The notes beneath the pieces are model-generated. The model saw only the letters and a list, made by a program, of their open reading frames with translations, searched no databases and was not told the origin of the DNA. The translations under genes were made by a program, and so were the position numbers. A DNA stretch of 64,000 nt from Cryptomeria japonica (lineage: Eukaryota > Streptophyta > Pinopsida > Cupressales > Cupressaceae). The stretch lies in contig NC_081414.1 of the NCBI RefSeq assembly GCF_030272615.1, positions 826,798,896 through 826,862,895 of the forward strand, in the 5' to 3' direction. This document shows positions 11,404 to 23,109 of this stretch, one piece after another. Every line of letters begins with the position of its first letter. Within the stretch, counting starts at the first letter, position 1.

Positions 11404-12730
11404 AGTTTGAGAACAGTATTGCCTAGAAACTCCTCTATTATTGAAATTTTAAGTGTCGTTTCAATATGTTACAGTATTTATCGATCTCGAATAGCATCTC
11501 AAATCAGAAGTCCTGGGAAAAATCACGAGCTCTCGACATGTTGTAATACTGTTTCCTAATTTATGGAACGGAAAGGGGTAATATGAAATCCTATAGACCT
11601 TTGAATTATAAACCCAAATGCCATGGACTGTGATTAATTTGTTTTATAGACAAATAAGTTATAGTTGATTTTGCTATTTACTATTTAAGTATGTTTTCTT
11701 ATGAAGAATGATAATCGATATTAAATGAGAACATGATAAAAATTAACGATTATGGGAGATGTTCAAAATAAAAATGGAACTTATTAAAATATGGTTAGCT
11801 AGGAGGACCACCTCCATTAGGAGAGATAGAAGGTGGGTGGGAGGGCTGAGACCATCTATGAGTAGCGTGATCTTTGGAACCTTTAGGTTGAGAATGTTTA
11901 TTCATAATTTGTACCCACAAGGTAGGGAGGGATTAGGGGTTGGGACTCTAACAATCATGTAAGGGGCATTAACCCAATGGTCAAGAAGCACCTATAGAGG
12001 TGCAACTGTCAGTACAATTTTATGAGCACTAGATCTACATAAGTACATTATATAAAATCATAGCTTTAATGCATACAAAAAGTGAACATAAGTTGAATGC
12101 TAACATCATATAGTTTTCACAATCCATATTAAAGATATAAACAAATTTATGGATTCAGTTGTGTTTAATTTTTGTCAACAAAGTTTCAGATCGAACTTCC
12201 TGATCCATCATCATGATAAGGTAGCCAAAGAAGATAGAAATGACAAATTAGTAGTAGAGGAAAAACTCTCAATATAAGAGGGTATAGGGTAGAGGATGAT
12301 AGGTATGAAAGGAAGGGAACCAAATTCAAAATTAAAATGAACCTTTACAATATGAGAACAAAAAAAAAGATTGAGACAATGAAAACAAATAAAGAAACAT
12401 AAAATAAACAAAAAGGATAGAAATGTGTAAGGATTAGTTTTAATATATTTTTATATATTTACAAACACATCATCTAGAATGAACTCATGCAAGTTTGGTT
12501 TCATCTCCTTGGATTTTAGGTAGGAATGATAACTTTTAAAATGTTCTAGATTTTGGTTTAATTGTTGAGTGGTTTAAATAGTAAAATATTATTGATTTTT
12601 TTAGTCGTATTTTAACATTATCCCATTTTGTTGCCTCTAGAACTATAAAAGAATAATAGGGTGCCTATAGACATTTTTTAGTTATAATGCTACATTTCTA
12701 TCAAATTTGATTTTTTTGTAGGTACACAAA
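11404..12730 (+). other. P450 3' flank, non-coding
   Basis: No gene seen. The 3' UTR presumably lies in the first few hundred bases, but no canonical AATAAA is placed convincingly. A 14-bp phrase (AAAATTAACGATTA) occurs both here (near 11741) and upstream of the gene (near 6580), which may be coincidence in AT-rich DNA. Confidence 0.5.
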
Positions 12731-12733
12731 TAA

Positions 12734-13944
12734 TGGGTGGGTGCAAGAAGTTGGGTCCCAATTCCGCAAAAGTCTGCAAGCAAAAAAGTTTGCCCCTAGA
12801 AATGAGTGCCTATTTTTTAAGAAACGGACACCCATTTAGCTTCGGAGCCCCGACCCATAAAAATAAAATAGGTGCCCGTTTAGGATCAGACCACCGTAGA
12901 GAAACGAGTGAACGATTTTTAGAAATGGGCACACGTTTATAAATACGGGTCCCGTTTCTAAAAAAATGTACCCGTTTCTAAAAATGGGCAAACGTTTCTT
13001 AAAGTACTATAAATTTCAAAATGGGTGCCCATTTTTTGAATTTTAAATAACGGGCGCCCGTTTCATAAATATGGAGCGGGAAACACACCTATGCCTCGAT
13101 TTTGGCTTCGAGTTAGGCTTGGTGGGACAAAGCCTATGCTTGGACCTCCAAAAAAATGGCTAAGGCACTGGAATACTATATTTTTGCCTTGCCGTAATTT
13201 TTTGAAGGTCTTCGTTATCATATTTTTTGATGAAACAAAAACCCATTAGAGTTCTCACAATCCTAATTTAAAAAATGTAAATTTCATAGTGATATGATTA
13301 GTTTTACTATTTTTGCAGTATTTATTAATCAAAAGTGGTACCTAAATGTAAAATTGTGAGGTTTAGTAAAACTTTAATAACTTTTATTTTTTTAGGTTTT
13401 TTTGAAAATAAATTATATGACATCAATCTACATACAATTATTTTGAAGATTAAAAAATGAAAAATGAAAAAATATGAAATTTTCATCAAATTATGGTGGT
13501 CGTACACTAGATGTTTTGAAAATGTACTTTATAGTGAATTAAAAATTAATTAAAAAAAATATATTGAATAAAAAAATAAGAAAAAATATTCTCATCAATA
13601 TTTGGTGTCTTAGGTATCTTTTCCCAGAAGGATTTGCAAACATTCATTTATTTATGTCAAAATATGGTGGTCGTACACATGTGTGGTATGGTCCTGAAAC
13701 ATGCATTTTAAAAAAGTGGTTTTAAAAAATGCCTACTAAAATTTTTTTCTACCATGTGGGTATTGAATTAAATTACATATTTGAAAATTAGACTCCAAAC
13801 AATACATTTTCTATTACTAAAGTTTTTTCAGATTCAATCTCTACATACCTCAAATTTTGACATCAATCGACATAAAATTCAAAAAATAGGGAAAACACTT
13901 CCACTTTTTGCCCAAAAGTGAGACTCAACTACTTGCACCCACCG
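12734..13944. mobile_element. non-autonomous DNA transposon with TIRs, PIF/Harbinger-like
   Basis: The left end (from 12735) and the reverse complement of the right end (to 13944) match at about 22 of 26 positions, with a shared core GGTGGGTGCAAG then AGTTG. A TAA trinucleotide flanks both ends (12731-12733 and 13945-13947), as expected for PIF/Harbinger or Tourist-type elements. No transposase ORF is present, so it would need a helper. The family assignment rests only on the 3-bp TAA duplication. Confidence 0.65.
12815..13075. repeat. array of palindromic subterminal repeats (AACGGGCGCCCGTTT type)
   Basis: At least eight variants of a 14-15-bp motif occur in about 260 bp: GGACACCCATTT, GGTGCCCGTTT, ATGGGCACACGTTT, ACGGGTCCCGTTT, ATGTACCCGTTT, ATGGGCAAACGTTT, ATGGGTGCCCATTT and ACGGGCGCCCGTTT. 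The last is a perfect palindrome at its core. Such arrays near a TIR are typical transposase-binding clusters in plant DNA transposons. The right half lacks an equivalent array. Confidence 0.75.
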
Positions 13945-13947
13945 TAA

Positions 13948-16093
13948 TAACTGATAGACAATATAACAATCATCCTAACAAGTTGAAATATTATAAGCTA
14001 TTTAATATTGTTTTGAGTTAAAGATAGTATCGATATGTCATAGCTTGTTTAATTTAAAGTTCATACATGTTCATAACATATGTCTAAACTCAAACGTGTG
14101 CTTTTAGTTTTTGAGCTTATCCCATATCCCAGTATGATAGATTAATGCTTTCTACTAGGTCATAGTTTTAGAGATGAACTTCTACTATGTATTTGTTATA
14201 CACTATCATTACATTATTACAGGGTTATTTAATTAATAATATATTTTACAAACAAAAAAATTCTTTGATCTTCACTATGATACATTGGAGGTATATCTTA
14301 AAGATAGATTGATTACCTTGTTTATAAGTAAACTACAAGGTGAACTCTATGCGATTATTCTTTATAACTTCTGGGTAACTTAAACATTCTATGCATATGT
14401 ATTAAAATTATATTCATTCTATTTATTTCGTCATAGGAATTATGATGTTAAGCAATGCATATTCTCATAGGTAAGAAATACATATTCTCATATAGGTATT
14501 TAATTGCTTGGAAAAGATTGATTCATATCTTTTTATGACTTTTTTTTTTTGATAGACTTGTTTATAACATTCATTTTCTAAGTGTTATCTCTATAACAAT
14601 TAATATTTCTATTTGGATCTCCTTAAATTTAAAAATATAGTTTCAAGTTGTCAATATTATTTAGACTTAAAACGTTTAGTTATGATATGTGTGCATACTA
14701 ACTTTGTGCATCTCAAAACCTTTTCTTTCTATTTGGTTCTTTGAAACATAATATTAGTTCATTGCTAGAATATAGTATACGTCACATAAGCAATTATTCT
14801 CACAATCTTAGTATATTTTTGTTTTAATAGTGATACTTGTGCATATTTGAATTAGAAGTTGTGCATGAAATTTTCTTTCTATTTTGGTCAAGATGAGAAG
14901 CTATACCTTGTGCGTATTTTAAATTATCAAGTGTGTATTTAATACAATAAACATGTTTTATGTTTCTGTAGAAAGGGTTGGATGATTGCATAAAATCAAG
15001 CTATTAAATGTGAGGGACATGTACATAATATTTTGGAATTGGCTATGCGGCCATCTAAAACGTCAATTGTATTAGGAGAAATTACAATGCACACATTTTT
15101 CTTTTTATACAATTGATGACATTTTCGTTGATTGCATAACCAATGCCTAATAATTTATGTATTTTCTATTTGCAATAAATTAGATTGACTTATATTCAAT
15201 GTTCACCTAAAATTTGAGAGTGGTTGGTGTACTTTTAAATGACATAATTAGTAGTTGTATTCACTTTTGTGTATTGATGACACATGTTAAGTTAAACTAT
15301 AATTGGTCAACATTTTTTAATTATTTATTCCAAATAATAATGAGAATATATATTCTATTATTGAAACATATTATGACAAGTACCTTCACAATTATTGAAA
15401 CATGTTCAACTTGTAGATACTCTCCCCTAAACAATGATTACATATTTGATATAAACAAAATTGATTCAATATTTAAATGAGCAAGAGTTGCATTGCAGTG
15501 AAGTTCCTACCAAATGCCGACAGGACAAATTTGAAAAAATAAGGATCGAATTCCATTTAAGCAAGAAAATTTGGAAAAAAGAAGAATAGACTTTGCATTT
15601 GGTAGGGAAAATTTGAAAAAATAAGGATCATCTTCCACGTAAGAAAGCAAATTTGAAAGAATTTGCAAAATGTCAATGGTTTAATCGATTTACTTCGATT
15701 TGCTTTGAGACTGATTTGTAAAATTTAATAGTATAGGAGTTCAATAACTTTGGATTGATATAATTGGTACATTGAGAGAATATTGACATTAACAGTTTAT
15801 AAAATCCCAAGTCAAAATGTTCAAACTACATAGGCAACAAAGATTGACCAAAAACATTATTTTCTTTTACCAAATTTTGGAATTTAATTTTGTGGAAAAC
15901 TGCAACATGGATGACAACTATCAAATATAATTTATGACTAAATTGATTTTTTTTAGATTGGCACCACTCAAAAGTTATCAACGAATTCCAAAATGTTCAC
16001 TCATAAAGTACAAATAATCATTTCCACGCCTATAAAATCTTGAGTCAAAATGTTCAAACCGCATAGGCAACAAAGATTGACTGAAAACAATCA
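13948..16093. other. non-coding AT-rich DNA with short direct repeats
   Basis: No gene seen. Two repeats stand out. A phrase ending AATTTGAAAAAATAAGGATC occurs near 15522-15547 and again near 15609-15630. A block of about 65-75 bp at 15793-15860 (TCAAAATGTTCAAAC, then ATAGGCAACAAAGATTGAC) recurs at 16025-16095. These suggest an old unrecognised transposon. Confidence 0.5.
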
Positions 16094-16260
16094 TGAACCT
16101 TCAATAGGTGAAACTAGTTTTAAACATCTCTTTAATAAAGATTTTATTGTTTTTTTTGCTAAATCTCCCTATTTCTTTAGTTATCTTTTTCAGTCTTTTT
16201 TCCTTTGGTGCTAGTAATTCATTGAAAAAGTTTAAACCCTAAATTTTTTAAATGAAATTT
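16094..16260 (+). repeat. dispersed repeat, related to the PLE flank at 42.64-42.81 kb
   Basis: The text CCTTCAATAGGTGAAACTAG then TTTTAAA...CTCTTTAATAAAGAT is followed by GCTAAATCTCCCT, TTATCTTTTTCA, CATTGAAAAA and AACCCTAAA. The same order recurs at 42640-42800, and the first part again at 21903-21995. I infer a fragment of the Penelope-like family or of a repeat linked to it. Confidence 0.65.
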
Positions 16261-17265
16261 ATCAATCCAAATTTAAGAACTCAATGACAAAGTTATTTAT
16301 TCGATTTTCATTAATCAAAGCATGAAATTACAATTTTGCGAATTTGAATTTGCTTTGTCCTCTATTTTTGTAGTGTTTGATTAACCCAACGCCCTTGATG
16401 TTCTTGATTTATGCTATTAAAAATTCCAAATAAGAGAAACCTTATTGGAATTGTCTTCTACCTAAGTATCTCTCCCAAGCTATGCCCACATACTTTTATG
16501 CAAATTGCTAAATATCTTTGTTCTTTCCTTGCAGTTGAAAAGCCCTCTCATTATATCATAGCCAATTCTTTTCCAATGTAGGCTTCAATACTTCTCCTTT
16601 TTATGCAACATATATACCCACATTTCAACACATGTTATCCTCTTTGTTTACTTGTTAATCTGTATTAAAGAAAATGTTTGTATCTGTCTATGCTTCCACA
16701 TAATTTCATTTTGTCTTCTTCTCTTCTGAGCACAACTCCACTCTCAATGTTTTTATTTGCAATCTACAAATTTATTTGTTCTTTCCCTCTATCAATTTAG
16801 GTGTAGTCATCGTCTATTAATCCCTATGCAACAACCCCTCTTCTCTCTTTATTTTGCATTGCTCTCTCTTTAATCATTTATCTTTGCAAATTATAATTCT
16901 TCATTTTTGTACCTAATAAGCTTCCAATGCAAATTTTATCGTTAATATCCGATCTTTTCCTCTGCCACAATTTGGGCATTGATTTCCTTTCTTTTTAAAT
17001 AAATCTTTTATTTTATAAACTTTTTATCTTCTTGTGCATAAGGCCATACTCATCTTTAACATTTAGTATTTTGACTTATATGAAGATAACTTCTACCGGT
17101 TTGCCCTAGTATGCCTAGGTGATGGAGGTAGGATGCCCCCTCGAGAGATTGTTTGTGCATTGAGGGCATGAATGATCTCTCCAAAGAAGCAGAATGCTAG
17201 ACATGAAAGATGAAGAATGATTACATGATGACATGAATGGATTTGATTGGATAGAAGGAATGGTT
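16261..17265. other. non-coding, nothing recognised
   Basis: AT-rich sequence with short open frames only; no domain or RNA gene recognised. Confidence 0.5.
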
Positions 17266-17269
17266 AGAA

Positions 17270-17525
17270 TTATTTGTGGATTGATTGAATGATTGATTTG
17301 ATTGATTAACAAGACATGTGATCAGTTTGATTGATAGGATTGATCAGATTGATTTGATTGATAAGATTGATCTGATAAAGATAAAGCTTGGTTCCAGGAA
17401 GGACACATCCTATGTAAGATAAAAATGATCAAAACATCTGGTTTTAGGAAGGATGCATCCTGTATAAGACAATTGAGAGATGATCGTGTTTGGTTTTAGG
17501 AAGGACTAATCTTGTAAAAGACAAT
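17270..17525. repeat. GATT-rich low-complexity DNA followed by three ~50-bp repeats
   Basis: From 17270 to 17385 the sequence is largely degenerate GATT/TGATTGAT units. Three copies of GGTTTTAGGAAGGATGCATC-like text then begin at 17390, 17440 and 17492, about 50 bp apart. The core GGATGCATCC is palindromic. Related but more diverged units occur near 18262-18385. Confidence 0.7.
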
Positions 17526-18539
17526 TAATTAATGAAACTTAGATGAAAGATGAAATATGAGGAAAGTGGAGGAATAATTGATTGATAGATATAATAGTTG
17601 ATACGAGAAAATGATAGAATTATAGATGAAAAGATTAGAATTAAGTGATGAGAGAGATCATGTTAGATGAAAGAATGATTAGAAAGAATTGAAAAGGTTG
17701 ATCCAAGAAAAGATACTTGATGAGAGAATGATTTCAAGAGATAATCAGCATGATGAAACTCATGATAGAATCACAAAATTTTGTGCCTTTATTTTTTTTT
17801 AGTGCAACATTTTCATCATTGAGCCTTATTATGTATCAATAGAACTTTGTACATCAGGGTATAGGGATCCAAGATGTAAAGATATCACATTGCAAGAAAC
17901 AAACATGAAGCAGACAAAGAATGAACCCTCCATTCTTGGAATAGTTGTAGGGGTCGAGGTATGTGTGGTGGTCATAAGCATAAATATCCCTAACTTCAAT
18001 TTTTTTATAGGATACCTACCAAATGAATGTACCAATCACAGACACCCACCGGAACTATTTCCCCAGAACTTCATTGGTTCACACCACAAATAACAAACAA
18101 AGAAAAGGATCATGCCCATCATAGCTCCTCTAGTCACTTTTGAATATCCTTGACTATCATACTACGCGATCTAACATAAATCGATAAAATATTAATCAAT
18201 GAAAGATAACACAAACTTGACCATACAAGGCAGCAAGCATACTGATCTTCTTATCAAGGATAAGTGTTTCTAGGATGATTGTTTGATAGGATGCCAATTG
18301 TAGGAGCGATGTATCCTTTAGGACATGATATCTGATAGATACTTGTTTTAGGAACAATGTATCTGTAAAGGCATGTTGTTTGATAAGGATGTTGATGACT
18401 GATAGGCTTTGATCGGTTAAATTGTAGACTAGCTTGGTAGTTTGTCTGTTGATGCATGTTTTATTAAGCTCAATGTTTAAATTTATTTTGTGTTTTGTGT
18501 AAGTTGAAATGCTTGTTGTTTGCAAAAGATAATTTATTT
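17526..18539. other. non-coding, with diverged copies of the 50-bp repeat near 18.3 kb
   Basis: No gene supported. Between 18262 and 18385 phrases such as TAGGAGCGATGTATCC and TTTTAGGAACAATGTATC resemble the 17.4-kb units. The longest minus-strand frame here (18196-18525) follows the repeat and shows no domain. Confidence 0.45.
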
Positions 18540-18975
18540 TGAATTATGATCAATATATTATTTTTGGATTTTTGATTGCTTTATGATGTTTTTGGATTTT
18601 GGTATTTTTAATTTTTCGATGTTTTTGTTTGATTTTGAATTTTTCGATGTTTTTGTTTGAGTTTGATGTTTTTCGATGTTTTTGGTATTTTTTGAGATCG
18701 TATTTGAATGTTTTTTGTTGATCTTTGTGCTTTTTGATTATTTTTTGGTTGTTTTTTTTACTCATTTTTTGATGTTTTTGGAATTTATGTTTTTTGACAT
18801 TTTTGGTATTTTTTCAGGATCGTATTTGAATGTTTTTGGTATATTTTCAGGACTTTTTATGATTTTTATAATTTTTTCAAGACTTTATCTGGATTTTTAG
18901 GATTATTTTAGGACTTTATCTAATTTTTAGTATTTTTTAAGGACTATATCTGATTTTTAGGATTTTTTCAGTTAT
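18540..18975. repeat. T-rich degenerate minisatellite
   Basis: Repeats of TTTTTCGATGTTTTTG and GATCGTATTTGAATGTTTTT give way to repeats of AGGACTTTATCTGATTTTTA. Strong strand asymmetry (T/G on +). No coding role visible. Confidence 0.75.
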
Positions 18976-20187
18976 GCCCCCAATATGCAGACCTATTATG
19001 ACATGATGATCTAGGCAATGCATATGGAGACAATGAATTTTTGATATGAGATATTAATGCAAAATGCATGATGAAGATACAATTATTATTTGCACAAGGA
19101 TGATTGTTTGTGTCTTTCATTGTGAAATGCACTAATTGGATTAAAGGTGCGAAACATTTTAGAGATAGGAGTTCAATCCATTCTCAGAAGACCTTAGACC
19201 ATCCAACCTAACACACTTTGTAACCAAGATTTATGAATGGAAGTGTGGAAAACTTCTCCATCAATTCTTGAAACTTTGATCCTCTTTTGCCCATGTGTGT
19301 GCAATTGAATTTATTCCTACCCTTATAACCATTACAGATCCTTGGAATCTTATGTGACTAGCTCTGTGAGCTATTCTAACTTCAAAAGCATCCCGGATAG
19401 AGCCTCGCTGCCAATCAAATGCTTATAGGTTATACACTGTAATATGTTGAATATTGCTCCATTTCCAACAAGCATCCATAACGCTAATCGAGTTACTCAC
19501 ATGTTCACATAGTCAAGCTTTTATTGCACTTGTATGCATGATATTTTAGATATATATCTCTGCTTATTTGCCTTGATATTTTGATATCGATTTGGGCATA
19601 GCACTTTTTTCTTTTATTTTCTTTCCTTGACTTGTATGTAATGAAACCTACTTGGGTATGATAATTATAGTGGCAGTGAAGCAGAATATTGGATTTTTCA
19701 CTAGCCACATGACCAACTAGGTATTTGTAATGACTTAGAGCTATTGATTAATGTTTGAGAAACAATAATTGATAGATTCTGGGTAACAAGACTCGATAGT
19801 GAAACCTCTACACAACCATGGATAAAGATCAATCATAAGGCGACATTGAAGATGAATGACCTAAGGCTTCCTAAAAACTTCATGAACAAGTATCTAGGAA
19901 ATGAGACAACCTTTGCTCCTTTCAGTACAGACAGGTGAACAACTCAAATAATCGCCTTCTTTTATTGATTCAACTATATGAGAAAGATAATGATATGCAG
20001 GTATATGTTGTGCAATGATGATATGCAATCAACTATGATGCACTCTGAAATAGAGATCTGCAATGTAATGCACTAAAGAAATATGCAAATGAACCCATCC
20101 CTTAGATGTAATATCTTTTTAGGTGCATTTTGTTCATAGGGTTGATATGAATTTTATGTAATAGTTCATTGGTCTTTGTTTAAAGAG
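18976..20187. other. non-coding, nothing recognised
   Basis: No gene, RNA or clear repeat recognised. It may be part of the same old element as the minus-strand ORF at 20190-21830. Confidence 0.45.
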
Positions 20188-20643
20188 TTAGATAAATCTA
20201 TCTTTTTCAATAAGATATTCAGCTGGGTGTTCATGTTCGGAATCTCCAATGTCGATTTCCTTAGATTTTGGATTTTGTGGACCATCAGAGGGAAATATAG
20301 CTCTGACACCCATGAATTTAGCTATAGCCTCCTTATTTTCAAACCAATCCAATTGTGGTTGATCTTCTTGCCCCCAGTCTTTCAAGTGTGATTGTATGAG
20401 GCAAATAGATTCTAGTTCCAAAGTTGTGAAATGAGCGTATGTTGTGTTTGTTTTTATTGATGCACTTGAAGAGGATGATGAAACCAATCAGGTATTGATC
20501 TCATTAACTGGTGCTATGCTTATTTTTGTCAGTACATTGGCATTTGATGATGGCACACATATAGTTGTTGATAGATTTTTCTTTGCAGTATGATCTGGAT
20601 TGGTGATTTCATTTATAAGGGGTTCATGAACAACTTGTGTAGA

Positions 20644-20888
20644 GGGATTGGGATCATGAGGGGGACTAGGAGAAATAATAAGTTCATTTGATGAGTGGAA
20701 TTCTTGTGAGGGATATGGAGGATTATGATATAGTGATGATGAGATGGAGGAATCTTGATGAGGGGGACTAGAGGGATTGGGATCATGAGGGGGACTAGGA
20801 GAAATAATAAGTTCATTTGATGAGTGGAATTCTTGTGAGGGTTATGGAGGATTATGATATAGTGATGAAGAGATGGAGGAATCTTGAT
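20644..20888. repeat. 129-bp tandem duplication within the decayed ORF
   Basis: Two adjacent nearly identical units (20644-20772 and 20773-20888) begin GGGATTGGGATCATGAGGGG. The period is 129 bp, 43 codons, so it kept the minus-strand frame. Only a few substitutions separate the units, so the duplication looks recent compared with the decay around it. Confidence 0.9.
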
Positions 20889-21671
20889 AAGGATTTGGAG
20901 AAATAATGGGATCTTGTTTAAGACATGAAGGTGAAGAAATACCTTGATATTGACTTGGAAAGAGATTATTAGGAAGGATGGAAAGGATGTCTTGATAATT
21001 CTTAGGAGGTGGATGTTGATCAGACTTGAAAGAACATCTTGCTCTTGAGACAAAATAATGGGGGGATCATCATAAGATTTTTGGTCAGTGGGATCCTGAT
21101 CAAAAATTGGGTAGGATGGGAAGGTTTGTTCTTGGTTGGTGGGATTTTGATTTGTTTCATGACCGATTTCTTCTAATTTTGGATTATCCTTTTGACATGG
21201 GAAAGGAGTTTGGATATGCATGGGAGATTTTTGGAAGGTTTCAACACTTTGGCCTTATGAGAAATGACTCTGAATGAGACTCTCTAAAGTGGGTTTTCTT
21301 TGAAATGGAATATATGGTGGCATTGGATCTTGGATTTCTAAAGTATGGAAAGGACTAGCATCATGACTTGGATTAGATTGGATTTTTATTATGGATAGCC
21401 CTTGGGAGATTATTTTATTGAATAGAGATGGTGTGGACTGCTCTTGTGTGACTTCGACGGATAATAAAATGGCAGAAAATATGGAGGCTACTTGAGGTGC
21501 AAAGTCTTGATGGGAAGAGCCATTACTAGACATGGGCAAATGATCAAGTTTACTGATTGTGTAATTGGTATTGACATAATTTGTGGTCCTGAGAGTTGTG
21601 TTATTTGTTGTATTGGTTATGGAATTGCATTATTCGATGATGAAATGATGGGTAGATATGATTGATTTGAA

Positions 21672-21755
21672 CTTTGGTTGAATGGGGTTTGATTTTGGTT
21701 GAAAGGGGTTTGATTTTGGTTGAAAGAGGTTTGATTTTGGTTGAAAGGGGTTTGA
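21672..21755. repeat. four 21-bp tandem repeats encoding PFNQNQT (minus strand)
   Basis: Unit starts are at 21672, 21693, 21714 and 21735, each close to TTTTGGTTGAAAGGGGTTTG plus A. The 7-codon period keeps a frame on the minus strand and gives a glutamine/asparagine-rich repeat. Confidence 0.9.
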
Positions 21756-21879
21756 ATGTTGGGTTGATGTGATTGGTATGATTGATATGTTGGGTTGAAA
21801 GAAAAAGAAGGTTGACATGACTCTAATGTTGGTTGAACTGAAGTAGGAGCGATTTTATTGAAGAATGAAACTATGTTTT

Positions 21880-21999
21880 AAACAGCTCTTTAATAAAGAT
21901 GCAAACTTGTTTACAAAGGTGAACCTTCAATAGGTGAAACTAGTTTTAAAGAGCTATTTAAAACTAGTTTCACTTATTTAATAAAGAGCTTTTTAAAAT
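21880..21999. repeat. inverted junction with a perfect 17-bp-arm palindrome
   Basis: GTGAAACTAGTTTTAAA (21934-21950), a 6-nt spacer, then its exact reverse complement (21957-21973). An outer pair, AGCTCTTTAATAAA near 21889 and TTTAATAAAGAGCT near 21977, extends the symmetry. The arms are the terminal motif seen at 16.1 and 42.6 kb, here present in both orientations, so this is a head-to-head junction of two copies of that repeat. Confidence 0.75.
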
Positions 22000-22674
22000 T
22001 ATGTAGCAGCATGCGAGCAAATATGTATGCTTAAATGCCCAGTTATAGAATACATTCTGAATTACAATCCATTCCGACCTCTCAGAGGTGTTCTAATCAC
22101 AAATAAATAATCTATATCATAATATATTTCTACAATGCTCCTAAGAATTAGATACAATAATATATAGCATCCAAAACACATTCAGATTGACCACAAAAGA
22201 TTACATTCTCAAAGATAGAAAAATGAAATGCATACAATAGGTTAGACCCAAAGTGTGAAGATCTCCTCTGCTTAGAACAAGAATGAAGTGCAGAACACCA
22301 AGGAAGGTCAGCCAAGGGCCTAAGAACATCGTGTGTGGTGCCAATTACATCTGCAAGTCAAGAAAGAACTTTGTAAGAGAAGAAATCTCCAACTAGCCAA
22401 TAATCTCAAACTACTCCGGGAACCAAGAAACAAATAGTCCAGAAGGGATAAGTTGTCGGAAAAGAGTCCAAATGAACTAAAAATCAGGAACAAGGAACAA
22501 GGAACAAGGAACAAGTCTGGAAGCCAAAAATTTGGTCCACAATGGAAAATGAACAACTGCTAGAGAATGTCAAAAGAATCATAGAAGATGCAACATAGAA
22601 CGAACAAGAACAAAACTGAAAACAAATATTTTTGGTTGATACAAGATTGCTCATCGACCAAGGATGCTCTTGCA
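22000..22674 (-). repeat. 3' LTR of G4
   Basis: Matches the 24755-25549 LTR over most of its length (for example GCTCCTAAGAATTAGATA and the TTTTTGGTTGAT...CAAGATT stretch), but its left end is shortened by about 130 bp relative to the other LTR. In element orientation it starts TGCAAGAG. Confidence 0.75.
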
Positions 22675-23109
22675 TTAGACACCTCAGGTTGAAAAATATG
22701 TTCCATGTGAGGGAACTCATGAATATCAAAAAGGATTTAGGATATAGATCCCATGCTCATTCCTAATCCAAATATCTTCCTTGTCTATAAATTTATTTCT
22801 TCTTACCTCTTCTAATACATCAACTAGATTCTCAAATTTCTTCTTCTCTTCTCTCTTTCCTTGCTTCACACTTGCACGTTGTCTCTTACCACCACTTTCC
22901 TACAATTCCGATTTACTTCCTCTATCAAAATTCATCTTATCTGCCACCATAATTCTAACTTTACTGCCATCCAGTACCACCTTGCTATCAAACCCATCAA
23001 CAAGGTCCTTCTTCAAATCCATACCATCCTCTGCATCCCGCTTCTCTGCACAACAACTCTTCACTAGACTCAAATTCTATACCTCTCCTTTTCCTTCAAA
23101 GAAGACAAA

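Larger units (their letters stand above)
20190..21830 (-). pseudogene. decayed Pro/Ser/Gln-rich ORF, unrecognised
   Basis: Read on the minus strand and allowing frame changes, the region gives protein-like text from about 21820 down to 20190. First comes a Gln/Asn-rich repeat (PFNQNQT, four units). Then comes LESLIQSHFS on a separate segment, followed by a duplicated serine/proline segment (SSLYHNPPYPSQEFHSSNEL). The end is acidic (GQEDQPQLDWFENKEAIAKF...SEHEHPAEYL). Stops and frameshifts break it. Low-complexity P/Q/S content with in-frame repeats resembles the disordered N-terminus of some retrotransposon or DNA-transposon proteins, but I recognise no domain. Confidence 0.4.

Noticed and set aside
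20613-21221. 202-codon minus-strand open frame rich in Ile, Leu, His and Pro
   Set aside because: Its last half is an out-of-frame reading of the Ser/Pro-rich repeat (SSLYHNPPYPSQEF in another minus frame). It is open only because of the 129-bp duplication.
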